DNA from: SIG440 sp045648205
Lineage (GTDB): Bacteria; Bacillota; Clostridia; Monoglobales; Monoglobaceae
Direction of reading: 5' to 3'
Assembly: GCA_045648205.1 (NCBI GenBank)
Contig: JAZRNM010000043.1
Location: 1 to 29,776, forward strand
DNA: 29,776 nucleotides
Position 1 is the stretch's first letter, and each line of letters starts with the position of its first letter. The translations under genes were made by a program, and so were the position numbers. This document shows, in pieces, positions 13,617 to 20,494 of the stretch. The notes beneath the pieces were generated by a model. It did no database searches, was not told the origin of the DNA, and saw only the letters and a program-made list of their open reading frames with translations.

Positions 13617-13645
13617 TTGCGCGCAACGTGGTTGTGTGGTATAAT
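13617..13645 (+). promoter_or_regulatory. Extended -10 promoter for the YigZ-family gene
   Basis: TATAAT at 13640-13645 preceded by TG (TGGTATAAT, extended -10); the -35 position at 17 nt spacing is TTGCGC (13617-13622), which lies in the perfect palindrome GTTGCGCGCAAC (13616-13627). The palindrome might be an operator. Confidence 0.65.
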
Positions 13646-13683
13646 GTTTAATATCATACAGACGAACAGAGAGGGAAAATCCA

Positions 13684-14301
13684 ATGAAGGAAGGCTACAG
13701 AACAGTTAAAGATGCGGCAGTTGCTGAGATTGTTGAAAAACGCTCCCGGTTTATTGCTGATGTGAAACCCGTTGAAACTGAGGCTGATGCGTTGGGATTT
13801 CTTGAGGAAATAAAGAAGAAATATTGGGATGCAAGGCATCACGTTTTTGCATATGTCCTGGAGGACAACAATGTTCAGCGTTACAGTGACGATGGTGAGC
13901 CTGCGGGAACTGCGGGGCTTCCCATTCTTGAATTTATAAAAAAAGAGGGACTCAGCAATCTTGTGGTGGTTGTCACCAGATATTTTGGCGGAATTTTGCT
14001 TGGCACGGGCGGACTTGTTCACGCCTACACCGCATCAGCAAAGGCTGGCGTTGAGGCGGCTCAGCCCATTGAAATGAGGCTGTGCTGTGAGATGGTGGCA
14101 GAGTGCGATTATTCGCTTTTGGGCAAAATTCAGAGCGAGGCTCGGGAGAGAGGCTACGTGATAAGCGACACCGAATATGCAGAAAACGTAAAAATTTCGG
14201 TGCTTGTACCGGTTTCAGAAACATCAGCTTTTGAAGCAAATTTAATTGATAAAACAAATGGCAAAGTCGGTATCAAACAGGGCAAAATAGGGTATTATTA
14301 A
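13684..14301 (+). CDS. YigZ/YvyE-family protein (IMPACT-like, UPF0029)
   Basis: A 205-residue cytosolic protein of the YigZ family: an N-terminal UPF0029/IMPACT domain (about residues 15-125) and a C-terminal ferredoxin-like domain. The family signature is clear: ARHHVFAYVLEDNNVQRYSDDGEPAGTAGLPIL (residues about 55-87, quoted for recognition in parts) and VVVVTRYFGGILLGTGGLVHAY. Eukaryotic IMPACT acts in translation control; the bacterial role is unknown. GAGAGGGA is the ribosome-binding site. Nothing is broken. A 112-nt spacer with a palindrome and the murA promoter follows. Confidence 0.92.
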   Translation: MKEGYRTVKDAAVAEIVEKRSRFIADVKPVETEADALGFLEEIKKKYWDARHHVFAYVLEDNNVQRYSDDGEPAGTAGLPILEFIKKEGLSNLVVVVTRYFGGILLGTGGLVHAYTASAKAGVEAAQPIEMRLCCEMVAECDYSLLGKIQSEARERGYVISDTEYAENVKISVLVPVSETSAFEANLIDKTNGKVGIKQGKIGYY

Positions 14302-14308
14302 AAATATA

Positions 14309-14324
14309 ACACAATATATTGTGT
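14309..14324. repeat. 16-nt perfect palindrome before murA
   Basis: ACACAATATATTGTGT reads the same on both strands. It lies 8 nt after the YigZ-family stop and 18 nt before the murA -35. It may be a weak terminator (AAAATTC follows, no T-run) or a protein-binding site. Confidence 0.45.
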
Positions 14325-14341
14325 AAAATTCATTTTAGGGA

Positions 14342-14370
14342 TTGATTTTGAGGAAATTTTGTGATAGAAT
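14342..14370 (+). promoter_or_regulatory. Sigma-A promoter for murA
   Basis: TTGATT (14342-14347), 17-nt spacer, TAGAAT (14365-14370). Four of six and five of six consensus matches at ideal spacing, about 44 nt before the murA start. Confidence 0.65.
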
Positions 14371-14413
14371 TTAAGGTGATTGGAACAAAAGAAAAAATTT
14401 GGGTGGGTGAAAC

Positions 14414-15703
14414 ATGGAGAAATATGTAATTCTCGGCGGTGCAAAGCTTGAAGGCGAAGTTGAAATCAGCGGTGCCAAAAACTCGGCTGTTGCACTTGTT
14501 GTTGCTGCACTTATGGTTGAGGGCGTTTGTGTTATTGAAAACGTACCTCTTGTGAGTGATACCTATGTTTTGATGGATATTATAAACCAGCTCGGCGGAA
14601 AGGCAGAATTTGTTGACAAGGGTGTTTTAAGGATTGACAGCACAAAGCTTGAATCTTGCGAAGCACCTTATGAAATGGTCAGCAAAATCAGAGCATCCTC
14701 ATATCTTATGGGGGCACTTCTGGGCAGATTCGGACAGGCGAGAGTTGCAATGCCCGGTGGCTGTGACTTCGGTGTGAGACCCATTGATTTGCATCTCAAG
14801 AGCTTTGTCGCTTTGGGTGCCACATATTCGGTTGAGCCGGGCGGAATTGTTGATATAAAATCTGAAAAGCTTGTGGGTGCAAGTATCTATATGGACCGTG
14901 TTTCGGTTGGTGCCACAATAAACGCAATGCTTGCTGCTGTGAAGGCAGACGGACAGACGGTGATTGAAAATGCCGCAAAGGAACCCCACATTGTTGATGT
15001 TGCAAACTTCTTGAACAGTATGGGAGCAAACATCAAGGGTGCGGGAACCGATGTGATAAAAATCAAGGGCGTTGAAGCTCTTCATGGCGGAACATATGGA
15101 GTTATTCCAGACCAGATTGAAGCGGGAACCTTTATGATTGCGGCAGTTGCCACAGGCGGAGATGTTCTTATCAAGAATGTCATTCCAAAGCATCTTGATT
15201 CAATTTCATCAAAACTTCTTGAAGTCGGAGCGGAGATTGAGGAATATGATGACAGCATCAGGGTAATCGGCCCTGAAAACATAAAAAAAGCCAATGTTCG
15301 CACAATGCCTCATCCGGGATTTCCCACCGATTTGCAACCGCAAATGCTTACGCTTCTCACTGCGGCAGACGGAACAAGCATTGTCACAGAAGATGTCTGG
15401 GACAACCGGTTCAAATATGTTGAAGAACTCAGAAGAATGGGTGCCAATGTTTCTGTTGACGGCAAGGTAGCAGTTGTTGAGGGTGGAACAAAGCTTATTG
15501 GTTCGCCCGTTTCTTCAACCGACCTGAGAGCCGGAGCGGCAATGGTTATTGCAGGACTCATGGCTGATGGGGTTACTGAGGTGTATAATCTGAAATATAT
15601 CGATCGTGGCTATGAGGAATTTGAGAAAAAGCTCCGTGGTTTGGGTGCTCAGATTACCAGACGGTCCGATGGAGAAAATGGTAGGAAAACTACCATTGCA
15701 TAG
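14414..15703 (+). CDS. murA: UDP-N-acetylglucosamine 1-carboxyvinyltransferase
   Basis: MurA transfers enolpyruvate from phosphoenolpyruvate to UDP-GlcNAc, the first committed step of peptidoglycan synthesis, in the cytosol. The 429-residue protein has the N-terminal GGAKLEGEVEISGAKNSAVAL motif (K22, N23), the SKIRASSYLMGALLGRFG segment and the catalytic loop PGGCDFGVRPIDLHL with the active Cys at 117, the residue alkylated by fosfomycin. The C-terminal half has PGFPTDLQPQ and DLRAGAAMVIAGL. GGGTGGGTG precedes the ATG. Many Firmicutes have two paralogues (murAA, murAB); which one this is cannot be decided here. Confidence 0.96.
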   Translation: MEKYVILGGAKLEGEVEISGAKNSAVALVVAALMVEGVCVIENVPLVSDTYVLMDIINQLGGKAEFVDKGVLRIDSTKLESCEAPYEMVSKIRASSYLMGALLGRFGQARVAMPGGCDFGVRPIDLHLKSFVALGATYSVEPGGIVDIKSEKLVGASIYMDRVSVGATINAMLAAVKADGQTVIENAAKEPHIVDVANFLNSMGANIKGAGTDVIKIKGVEALHGGTYGVIPDQIEAGTFMIAAVATGGDVLIKNVIPKHLDSISSKLLEVGAEIEEYDDSIRVIGPENIKKANVRTMPHPGFPTDLQPQMLTLLTAADGTSIVTEDVWDNRFKYVEELRRMGANVSVDGKVAVVEGGTKLIGSPVSSTDLRAGAAMVIAGLMADGVTEVYNLKYIDRGYEEFEKKLRGLGAQITRRSDGENGRKTTIA

Positions 15704-15714
15704 GAAATTTTGTT

Positions 15715-15751
15715 CCGCATCAAGGTGTGATTTTGCTTTGATGCGGTTTTT
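15715..15751 (+). terminator. Intrinsic terminator after murA
   Basis: CCGCATCAA (15715-15723) pairs with TTGATGCGG (15738-15746), followed by T5. It lies 12 nt after the murA stop and 28 nt before the next start. Confidence 0.85.
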
Positions 15752-15778
15752 ATTGGGAAGAAAAGAGGTGTTCAGACT

Positions 15779-16573
15779 TTGCCACACATCAAATTATGCT
15801 CATTGAGAAGCAGCAGCAAGGGAAATTCCAGCATTGTTTTTGACGATGAGACAAAAATCCTGGTTGATTGCGGTATAAGCGGCAAAGAACTGTCTGCCAG
15901 CCTTGAAAAAATCGGGATTGCACCAGAGGAAATTGATGCGATTATTATCACTCACGAACACAGCGACCACACAAAGGGTGTGGGAATCGTTTCTCGGAAA
16001 TATGACATACCAATCTATGCCAATGAGAGAACCTGGAAGGCAATGAAGCACTCCCTTGGCAAGATCAAAGAAGAAAACATCAGAGTTTTTGGAAATTCGG
16101 GATGTTTTTCCGTTGGGAAAATCCATATTGAGGCTTTTTCAATTCCCCATGATGCGGCGCAGCCTGTGGGATTTGTGTTTGAAAAAGACGGTGAGAAGGT
16201 TGCTGTGGCAACCGATATGGGAACCATGACCGAAGAAATTTTTGAAAAGATAAAGGGAAGCCGTGTGGTGTTGCTTGAATCCAATTATGACCTTCTTATG
16301 CTTGAGGCAGGTACATACCCATATGATTTGAAATGCAGAATAAAAGGTAATTTGGGACATTTGTGCAATGAAGATGCGGCACTTGTGGCACGTGATTTGG
16401 TTTGTTGCGGGACGAAAGGTATTATTCTCGGGCACATAAGTCAGGAAAACAACTATCCCGACTTGGTTTTTGAAACCACAAAATTATGTCTGATGAGTCA
16501 CGGAATCAAGGTCGGACAAGATGTGGAGCTGACGGTTGCAAAGAGGGATGACGTAACAAATTGCGATATTTAA
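15779..16573 (+). CDS. Metallo-beta-lactamase-fold hydrolase, YycJ/WalJ-like (TTG start)
   Basis: A 264-residue cytosolic protein of the metallo-beta-lactamase superfamily. The metal motif HEHSDH is at residues 59-64, with further ligands likely in IPHDAAQP, ATDMGTM and LGHISQEN; LLESNYDLLML is typical of the YycJ group. YycJ/WalJ in Bacillus lies in the walKR operon and has been linked to cell-wall and DNA functions; here walKR is not adjacent. The start is TTG at 15779 after AAGAGGTG; an ATG further in would remove the first beta strand. Substrate unknown. Confidence 0.85.
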   Translation: MPHIKLCSLRSSSKGNSSIVFDDETKILVDCGISGKELSASLEKIGIAPEEIDAIIITHEHSDHTKGVGIVSRKYDIPIYANERTWKAMKHSLGKIKEENIRVFGNSGCFSVGKIHIEAFSIPHDAAQPVGFVFEKDGEKVAVATDMGTMTEEIFEKIKGSRVVLLESNYDLLMLEAGTYPYDLKCRIKGNLGHLCNEDAALVARDLVCCGTKGIILGHISQENNYPDLVFETTKLCLMSHGIKVGQDVELTVAKRDDVTNCDI

Positions 16574-16609
16574 AGAGGAGAGAACAAAATTGTTCGCTCC
16601 TCTTTTTTT
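16574..16609 (+). terminator. Terminator between convergent genes
   Basis: AGAGGAG-AGAACAA pairs with TTGTTCG-CTCCTCT, followed by T7 to 16609. The stem is 14 bp with one mismatch. On the opposite strand the same stem follows sipL by only 5 nt, but there the T-run is three bases, so it may be less efficient in that direction. Confidence 0.88.
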
Positions 16610-16614
16610 ATGAA

Positions 16615-18165
16615 TTATCTGAAAATAAAAATTCTGTTCCCTGGCTTCATACAATCCTTTTCAGGACCATTGGTTTCGGTTATCGCCTCAGGGGTGGTCC
16701 GATAGCGTTTTGCAATATCCCAAAGGGTGTCACCTTTGTTGACAAAATACACAACCATTGATGGAACTTTGGGGAGCGGCTTCTCATCATATTCTATTTC
16801 CGATATCAGCTCACAGGTGCCAAGGGCAACAGCCTTGATGTGGAGTGCTGTTGTAATGCGGACTTCAATATCCCTTGGTCCTGATATGGTGTAGCTCATA
16901 TGCTCAAGGTCGGCTTTTGCGTCGCATATGGAGTTCTCGGTGAGACCAGGAATGTTGAAGTTATGGGAGAAGGGCAGAATATGGCTGAAACCTGATATTG
17001 GTGTGTCAGAATCCTGCGTCATATATAGAAGGTGACAGGTTATGTAGCCCGACACACAGGCTGTGCCGTTTTCTGCGGTTATTCTCTCTATTGTAGGAAC
17101 GGCGGAACAGTCGCAAACCTGATACAGCTCGGGCAGATAATCAGGAACGCAAATCCGTTCTTTTTGACTTATTTGTGTCTGCGCGGTTTCAATCAGTTGC
17201 TCCATGTTACATTGCGTGCGCTCGATGTGAAGCTCGTGGCTCAGATCATATGCGTCACAAATTGCTTCGCACTCGATTAGCTGTGTTGCACGGACATAAG
17301 CGGTCAGAGTAACCTCTGTTCCAAGAACCCGTTTGTCACCATCGGCATCACGATTTATTTCGCAATATATATCCTTCACACAATAATCAATCTCACCTGA
17401 CATATTTTCAGTTATGCCGTCAATCTCAAGAATTTCGGTGAAGGGAACTGTATGCTCCATACATTGCATTGAGCTTCCCTCGTCGTTTCCGCAGTAAAGG
17501 GTGCACAACCTGAGCTCACCCTTGACAACCGCTTTGTTGTCAAGCAGACGAAGCTCACCGGGTATCGGCTTTGCGGAAAACCTCAAAATTTCACCAAGGT
17601 CAGCTTTCCCTGACGGAACATCAAGCCGTTCGCGGATTATTATGTCACGTTCTGCACAACTGCAGGAATTTGAAAACCGGAGTGGCTGGGTGCTCATGCG
17701 GATTGGTTCATCTCCGTCAATGCCCGTTGCAATATCAACTTCTGAAGCGGATGTTACCTTGATGTTGAATGTCAGCTTGTTGCGGATGTTGAGCTTGCGG
17801 CTGTTCACGAGTGTGTATTCGGGCACGTCGCAGAGTACCTCTGCCACAAGGTTCATTTCGGGCTTTGAACCCATTGCGTCAATATAGTGGCTGAAGTCCT
17901 GGGTTGTGCTGATTGCCTTCACATTGCCCACCACGTCACCATCGGGTATGTAGAGTATATCAATGCGGATTATACCCTGCACATACACCTTGTCATTTTG
18001 AATGTTTTTCTGGGTTATCACCGATTCGCTGCTGACGCGAAGAACCTTCAGCACATCGGGCTTCACATCGGGAACAATAATGTCACACTCCGTTGTTGTC
18101 TGACAGTCGCGGGAGCATATCACCTGAGAAAGCCTCATATGCTCCTTTTTTAATTTTACGGACAT
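16615..18165 (-). CDS. sipL: SipL-like spore coat morphogenesis protein (SPOCS/DUF3794 + LysM)
   Basis: A 516-residue protein with repeated SPOCS (DUF3794) modules in the first about 430 residues (for example TTECDIIVPDVKPDVLKVLR near the N-terminus and ERICVPDYLPELYQVCD near 345) and a LysM domain at the C-terminus (VNKGDTLWDIAKRYRTTPEA, from about residue 472). This matches C. difficile SipL, which binds SpoIVA through its LysM domain to anchor the coat around the forespore; SipL replaces SpoVID of Bacillus. GAGGTAG precedes the ATG. There is a sigma-E-like promoter upstream. Other SPOCS proteins exist, so the exact orthology is likely, not proven. Confidence 0.82.
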   Translation of the reverse strand: MSVKLKKEHMRLSQVICSRDCQTTTECDIIVPDVKPDVLKVLRVSSESVITQKNIQNDKVYVQGIIRIDILYIPDGDVVGNVKAISTTQDFSHYIDAMGSKPEMNLVAEVLCDVPEYTLVNSRKLNIRNKLTFNIKVTSASEVDIATGIDGDEPIRMSTQPLRFSNSCSCAERDIIIRERLDVPSGKADLGEILRFSAKPIPGELRLLDNKAVVKGELRLCTLYCGNDEGSSMQCMEHTVPFTEILEIDGITENMSGEIDYCVKDIYCEINRDADGDKRVLGTEVTLTAYVRATQLIECEAICDAYDLSHELHIERTQCNMEQLIETAQTQISQKERICVPDYLPELYQVCDCSAVPTIERITAENGTACVSGYITCHLLYMTQDSDTPISGFSHILPFSHNFNIPGLTENSICDAKADLEHMSYTISGPRDIEVRITTALHIKAVALGTCELISEIEYDEKPLPKVPSMVVYFVNKGDTLWDIAKRYRTTPEAITETNGPEKDCMKPGNRIFIFR

Positions 18166-18213
18166 ATTTAATTCTACCTCACTTTTTTAAAGTATTTAAT
18201 AATTCTTGCTATA

Positions 18214-18242
18214 TTATTATGTGAGGAACAGTTAAGATATTC
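18214..18242 (-). promoter_or_regulatory. Candidate sigma-E promoter for sipL
   Basis: Read on the minus strand: GAATATC (18242-18236), 14-nt spacer, CATAATAA (18221-18214). This resembles the sporulation sigma-E pattern (KMATATT, 14 nt, CATACANT). It lies about 50 nt upstream of the sipL ATG. Support is limited to partial matches and to the gene's known regulation in C. difficile. Confidence 0.4.
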
Positions 18243-18245
18243 GGA

Positions 18246-18719
18246 CTAAAAGGAAAATTCTCCAAAGTCAATGTAATCGGACAGCAGAACATAAAGAAGT
18301 GCAAGAACCATCAAAGAATTATCTTCGTCATTATTCTCCAAAAACAAAAAGATGAGGGCAAGCAGAAGCAGGTCCTCGCAGGACATAAACCCGAGAATTT
18401 TTTTAGAGTTTGGGTTGTAAATGGTTGAGGGTATAAGATTATAAAGGAAGCTCAGGGGCTTCTTTTCGGGTTTTGGTTTTTGTGTTGAGGGGCGGATTTG
18501 CGCTTTTTGAGGGTTTTGAGCGGGTGAGTTGTGATTTGGGGCAGCGCAAGGCTCCTTTGGTGCTGATTTCGGTGCCGGTGGCTTTGGGGAGGGAGGCCGA
18601 TTTTGCGGATTGTTGTGAGGTGCGTTCTGATTACCTGGTTGCTGAGGCTTTTGTGGAGACGGGTGCGGGTTTTGGCTTGGTTGCCCGGTTGGATTATAGC
18701 GTCTGTAAATATCACACAC
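18246..18719 (-). CDS. Uncharacterised proline-rich protein with hydrophobic C-terminus
   Basis: Not recognised as a named family. The first about 95 residues are low-complexity, rich in Pro, Gln, Asn and Lys; residues about 110-157 form a compact, probably conserved end, FMSCEDLLLLALIFLFLENN then SLMVLALLYVLLSDYIDF, i.e. two hydrophobic helices split by an acidic NNDED turn. Clostridia often have short proteins with this kind of ending near sporulation genes. The start is unclear: the in-frame GTG (18719) overlaps the GGAGG (18723-18719), while an ATT codon at 18710 has ideal 8-nt spacing. It overlaps the upstream gene by 8 nt. An alternative frame from 18715 is less likely. Confidence 0.65.
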   Translation of the reverse strand: MCDIYRRYNPTGQPSQNPHPSPQKPQQPGNQNAPHNNPQNRPPSPKPPAPKSAPKEPCAAPNHNSPAQNPQKAQIRPSTQKPKPEKKPLSFLYNLIPSTIYNPNSKKILGFMSCEDLLLLALIFLFLENNDEDNSLMVLALLYVLLSDYIDFGEFSF

Positions 18720-19101
18720 CTCCTTCGCTGTCTTTTAATGCTTTCAGGACGGCAGTTATTTTCAAAATCTTTGTTGCCTGGTCCAGCTTTTCACGACGTT
18801 CCTGGCTGAAAAATGGCTTGAGGGAGTTCAAAAAGGCGGTTTTGGCGTTGCCTGATTGATTGTTCATTGCCCCGATAATCTTTTGAATTTTCATTATGGT
18901 ATTGAAATCAAGTCCGCTATCTGAGCCTGGGAGATTTTGCAAAGCTGAGGAACTGTCCTTTGGCAAGTCGAGGTTGTTTGAGTCCTCCTGATTTGTGGCA
19001 AACATTCCAAGCAGGTTTTCAATCTGAGATTGTCCCTGCTCGTCTGACAGCATTTCCTGCACCTTTTCAATTGCCTTTGAAAAATCAAAATTTTCTCCCA
19101 T
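18712..19101 (-). CDS. Uncharacterised 129-residue helical protein
   Basis: No family recognised. The product starts MGENFDFSKAIEKVQEMLSD, is rich in Gln, Asn, Ser and Asp up to about residue 65, and has a more ordered C-terminal half (FNTIMKIQKIIGAMNN, then SLKPFFSQERREKLDQATKI and ITAVLKALKD), a pattern seen in small clostridial proteins next to sporulation genes. No signal peptide or transmembrane span. The nearest Shine-Dalgarno-like GGAG is 13 nt before the ATG, longer than usual. Its last codons encode the GGAGG for the next gene. Coding is supported by acidic composition, long uninterrupted frame and tight spacing with both neighbours. Confidence 0.68.
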   Translation of the reverse strand: MGENFDFSKAIEKVQEMLSDEQGQSQIENLLGMFATNQEDSNNLDLPKDSSSALQNLPGSDSGLDFNTIMKIQKIIGAMNNQSGNAKTAFLNSLKPFFSQERREKLDQATKILKITAVLKALKDSEGGV

Positions 19102-19122
19102 ATCGCCATACGCACTCCGTTT

Positions 19123-19392
19123 CTATTTATTTTTTAGAATTGAACTGAGCTTCGACAAAAGCTCGGGATTATTCGCAAGCTGCTTTGCAAGAGCAGGGTT
19201 ACTTTGGAGCTCCTGGCTCAGTTGCTCGGTGTTTAGTTTGCTTAGCCCTTTGCTCAGGTCGCCGCTTGACATGGATTTGATTGCGTTTTCAACCTGAGTT
19301 AGCTGCTCAGGGGACAAAGATGCACTGATTTGTTTTAAGCCCTGAGAGAGCATCTGGGGTGACATTTTTGAAATCATTTCTTGAATATTCAT
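19123..19392 (-). CDS. Uncharacterised 89-residue helical protein
   Basis: A small soluble protein, no family recognised. The sequence starts MNIQEMISKMSPQMLSQGLK and contains several short amphipathic stretches ending in Leu/Ser (SLSPEQLTQVENAIK, KLNTEQLSQELQ, NNPELLSKLSSIL), resembling short helical repeats. A strong AAGGAGAGG lies 7 nt before the ATG, the best Shine-Dalgarno of this cluster, so this is the likely first gene of a three-gene operon reading toward sipL. It is 21 nt upstream of the next gene. Role in sporulation is inferred from context only. Confidence 0.72.
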   Translation of the reverse strand: MNIQEMISKMSPQMLSQGLKQISASLSPEQLTQVENAIKSMSSGDLSKGLSKLNTEQLSQELQSNPALAKQLANNPELLSKLSSILKNK

Positions 19393-19432
19393 AAAAATTC
19401 CTCTCCTTTTATTGGTTAGTTATCCATTATTT

Positions 19433-19461
19433 ATTATATGTTTATAAAACGGAATAGTGAC
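19433..19461 (-). promoter_or_regulatory. Candidate sigma-E promoter for the three-gene cluster
   Basis: Minus strand: GTCACTA (19461-19455), 14-nt spacer, CATATAAT (19440-19433); the -10 differs from the CATACAAT form at one base and the -35 shares GTCA. It overlaps the divergent sigma-A promoter of the phosphoesterase gene. Confidence 0.38.
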
Positions 19462-19485
19462 AAAAACTTTTATTTGTGGTATACT
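19457..19485 (+). promoter_or_regulatory. Sigma-A promoter for the phosphoesterase gene
   Basis: GTGACA (19457-19462), 17-nt spacer, TATACT (19480-19485), with TG at the extended -10 (TGGTATACT). It is 24 nt from the TTG start. Confidence 0.65.
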
Positions 19486-19508
19486 GAAAAAAGAAAGGTC
19501 GTGAAAAA

Positions 19509-19970
19509 TTGAAGGCATTGATTTTCAGTGATTCTCACCGGAGCTTTAATCCAATGATGAATGCGATTGAGCGCGAGGGGAAAATTGATTTGATTATTCA
19601 CGCAGGGGATGTTCTTGCGGATGTTGAAGATCTGCAAATAATGTATCCGAAATGTCCTATTGCCTACGTCAAAGGGAATAATGATTTCTGGGACCGGACG
19701 GCGGTTGAAGACAGATTTTTTGAGTTTGACAAAGTGAAAATTTTTCTGACCCACGGTCATAATTATGGCGTCAAATATTCTTCCGCAAAGATTCTCAAAA
19801 AGGGCGAGGAGCTGGGTGCGGACATTTGCGTTTTTGGGCATACGCACTCTGTTTTAAATGAGAAAATTGGGAAGTTAACTCTGTTCAATCCGGGAAGTGC
19901 ATCGAGGCATTATGGGGTTTTGACAACCGATGGCAATGGCGGATTTAAACTGAAGATAGTGGATATTTGA
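19509..19970 (+). CDS. YfcE/MJ0936-type metallophosphoesterase (TTG start)
   Basis: A 153-residue single-domain calcineurin-like phosphoesterase. All five metal motifs are present: DSHRS (D8, H10), HAGDV, KGNNDFWD, LTHGHNYG and FGHTHS. Members of this compact class hydrolyse phosphodiesters such as bis-p-nitrophenyl phosphate in vitro; the natural substrate is unknown. The start is TTG at 19509, after GAAAGG; the product begins MKALIFSDSH, the expected first beta strand. The TGA stop (19968-19970) overlaps the upstream element of the tRNA promoter, and no terminator separates them. Confidence 0.88.
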   Translation: MKALIFSDSHRSFNPMMNAIEREGKIDLIIHAGDVLADVEDLQIMYPKCPIAYVKGNNDFWDRTAVEDRFFEFDKVKIFLTHGHNYGVKYSSAKILKKGEELGADICVFGHTHSVLNEKIGKLTLFNPGSASRHYGVLTTDGNGGFKLKIVDI

Positions 19971-19999
19971 AATTTTTTTGAGAAAATTCAAAAAAACTG

Positions 20000-20028
20000 T
20001 TGACAAGCTGTTGGAATTATGGTATAGT
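20000..20028 (+). promoter_or_regulatory. Strong sigma-A promoter with A/T-rich upstream element for the tRNA genes
   Basis: TTGACA (20000-20005), 17-nt spacer, TATAGT (20023-20028). Upstream bases 19969-19999 contain T7 and A7 tracts around TTC, and match the bases before a second promoter at 29736-29772 (33 of 37 identical), suggesting an alpha-CTD UP element for stable RNA genes. Confidence 0.85.
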
Positions 20029-20072
20029 AATTTTTGCTGGTTGTGAGAACAATCGCAAAGTTAATATGGCAA

Positions 20073-20148
20073 GCTGGTGTAGCTCAATTGGCAGAGCAGC
20101 TGATTTGTAATCAGCAGGTTGCGGGTTCGAGTCCCATCACCAGCTCCA
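20073..20148 (+). tRNA. tRNA-Thr (TGT)
   Basis: Acceptor GCTGGTG (20073-20079) pairs with CACCAGC (20138-20144), discriminator T, then an encoded CCA. The D-loop has AGCTCAATTGGCAGAGC, the anticodon stem GCTGA/TCAGC encloses TTTGTAA with anticodon TGT, and the T-loop is GTTCGAGTC. This is a complete class I tRNA reading ACA-type codons. Confidence 0.96.
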
Positions 20149-20155
20149 ATTTTAT

Positions 20156-20240
20156 GGAGGGGTTCCCGAGTGGCCAAAGGGGGCAGACTGTAAATCTGTT
20201 GCGTCTCGCTTCGATGGTTCGAATCCATCTCCCTCCACCA
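20156..20240 (+). tRNA. tRNA-Tyr (GTA)
   Basis: Acceptor GGAGGGG (20156-20162) pairs with TCCCTCC (20230-20236, last pair G-U), discriminator A, encoded CCA. The anticodon stem-loop around CTGTAAA gives GTA, and a long variable arm (TTGCGTCTCGCTTC region) marks it as class II, as expected for bacterial tRNA-Tyr. It lies 7 nt after tRNA-Thr and shares its promoter. Confidence 0.95.
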
Positions 20241-20271
20241 AAAATCCTCGTTCGTAAGAACGGGGATTTTT
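20241..20271 (+). terminator. Terminator of the tRNA operon
   Basis: AAAATCC-TCGTTC pairs with GAACG-GGGATTTT around the loop GTAA, ending in T5. It follows the tRNA-Tyr CCA directly. Confidence 0.9.
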
Positions 20272-20290
20272 ACTTATTACCTATTCACTA

Positions 20291-20346
20291 TTCACTTTTC
20301 CCTAAAAATACTTGTCGATTTTCGGAAAGTAATAGTGAAAAGGGAA
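20291..20346. repeat. Imperfect inverted repeat before the TPP leader
   Basis: TTCACTTTTCCCT (20291-20303) and AGTGAAAAGGGAA (20334-20346) are complementary at 11 of 13 positions; the left side also has a TATTCACTATTCAC tandem. The rest of 20272-20449 is A/T-rich without a gene; TGATATAAT at 20396-20404 could be a minor promoter. This looks like a small intergenic repeat remnant. Confidence 0.4.
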
Positions 20347-20449
20347 GAAGTGGAAACTTGTATAATAAAAATGGACTACCAAAAGAGTGAAAATATGATA
20401 TAATATTTTTTGGTGATGAAAATGAAAGAAAATATTTTTTCTTAAACTA

Positions 20450-20478
20450 TTGAAAAGTTTCTTGAAAAGTGATATAAT
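20450..20478 (+). promoter_or_regulatory. Sigma-A promoter of the thiamin operon
   Basis: TTGAAA (20450-20455), 17-nt spacer, TATAAT (20473-20478). The start would be near 20485, just ahead of the TPP aptamer. Confidence 0.8.
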
Positions 20479-20494
20479 ACATACAAACTTAATA

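Noticed and set aside
18452..18715. 87-codon frame starting MIFTDAIIQPGNQ within the proline-rich gene
   Set aside because: Low-complexity DNA opens several frames; only the 157-codon frame ends in an ordered hydrophobic segment and is in step with the operon layout.
18473..18859. 128-codon plus-strand frame opposite the spore cluster
   Set aside because: It is antisense to two minus-strand genes with better start signals and arises from the proline codon bias of the other strand.
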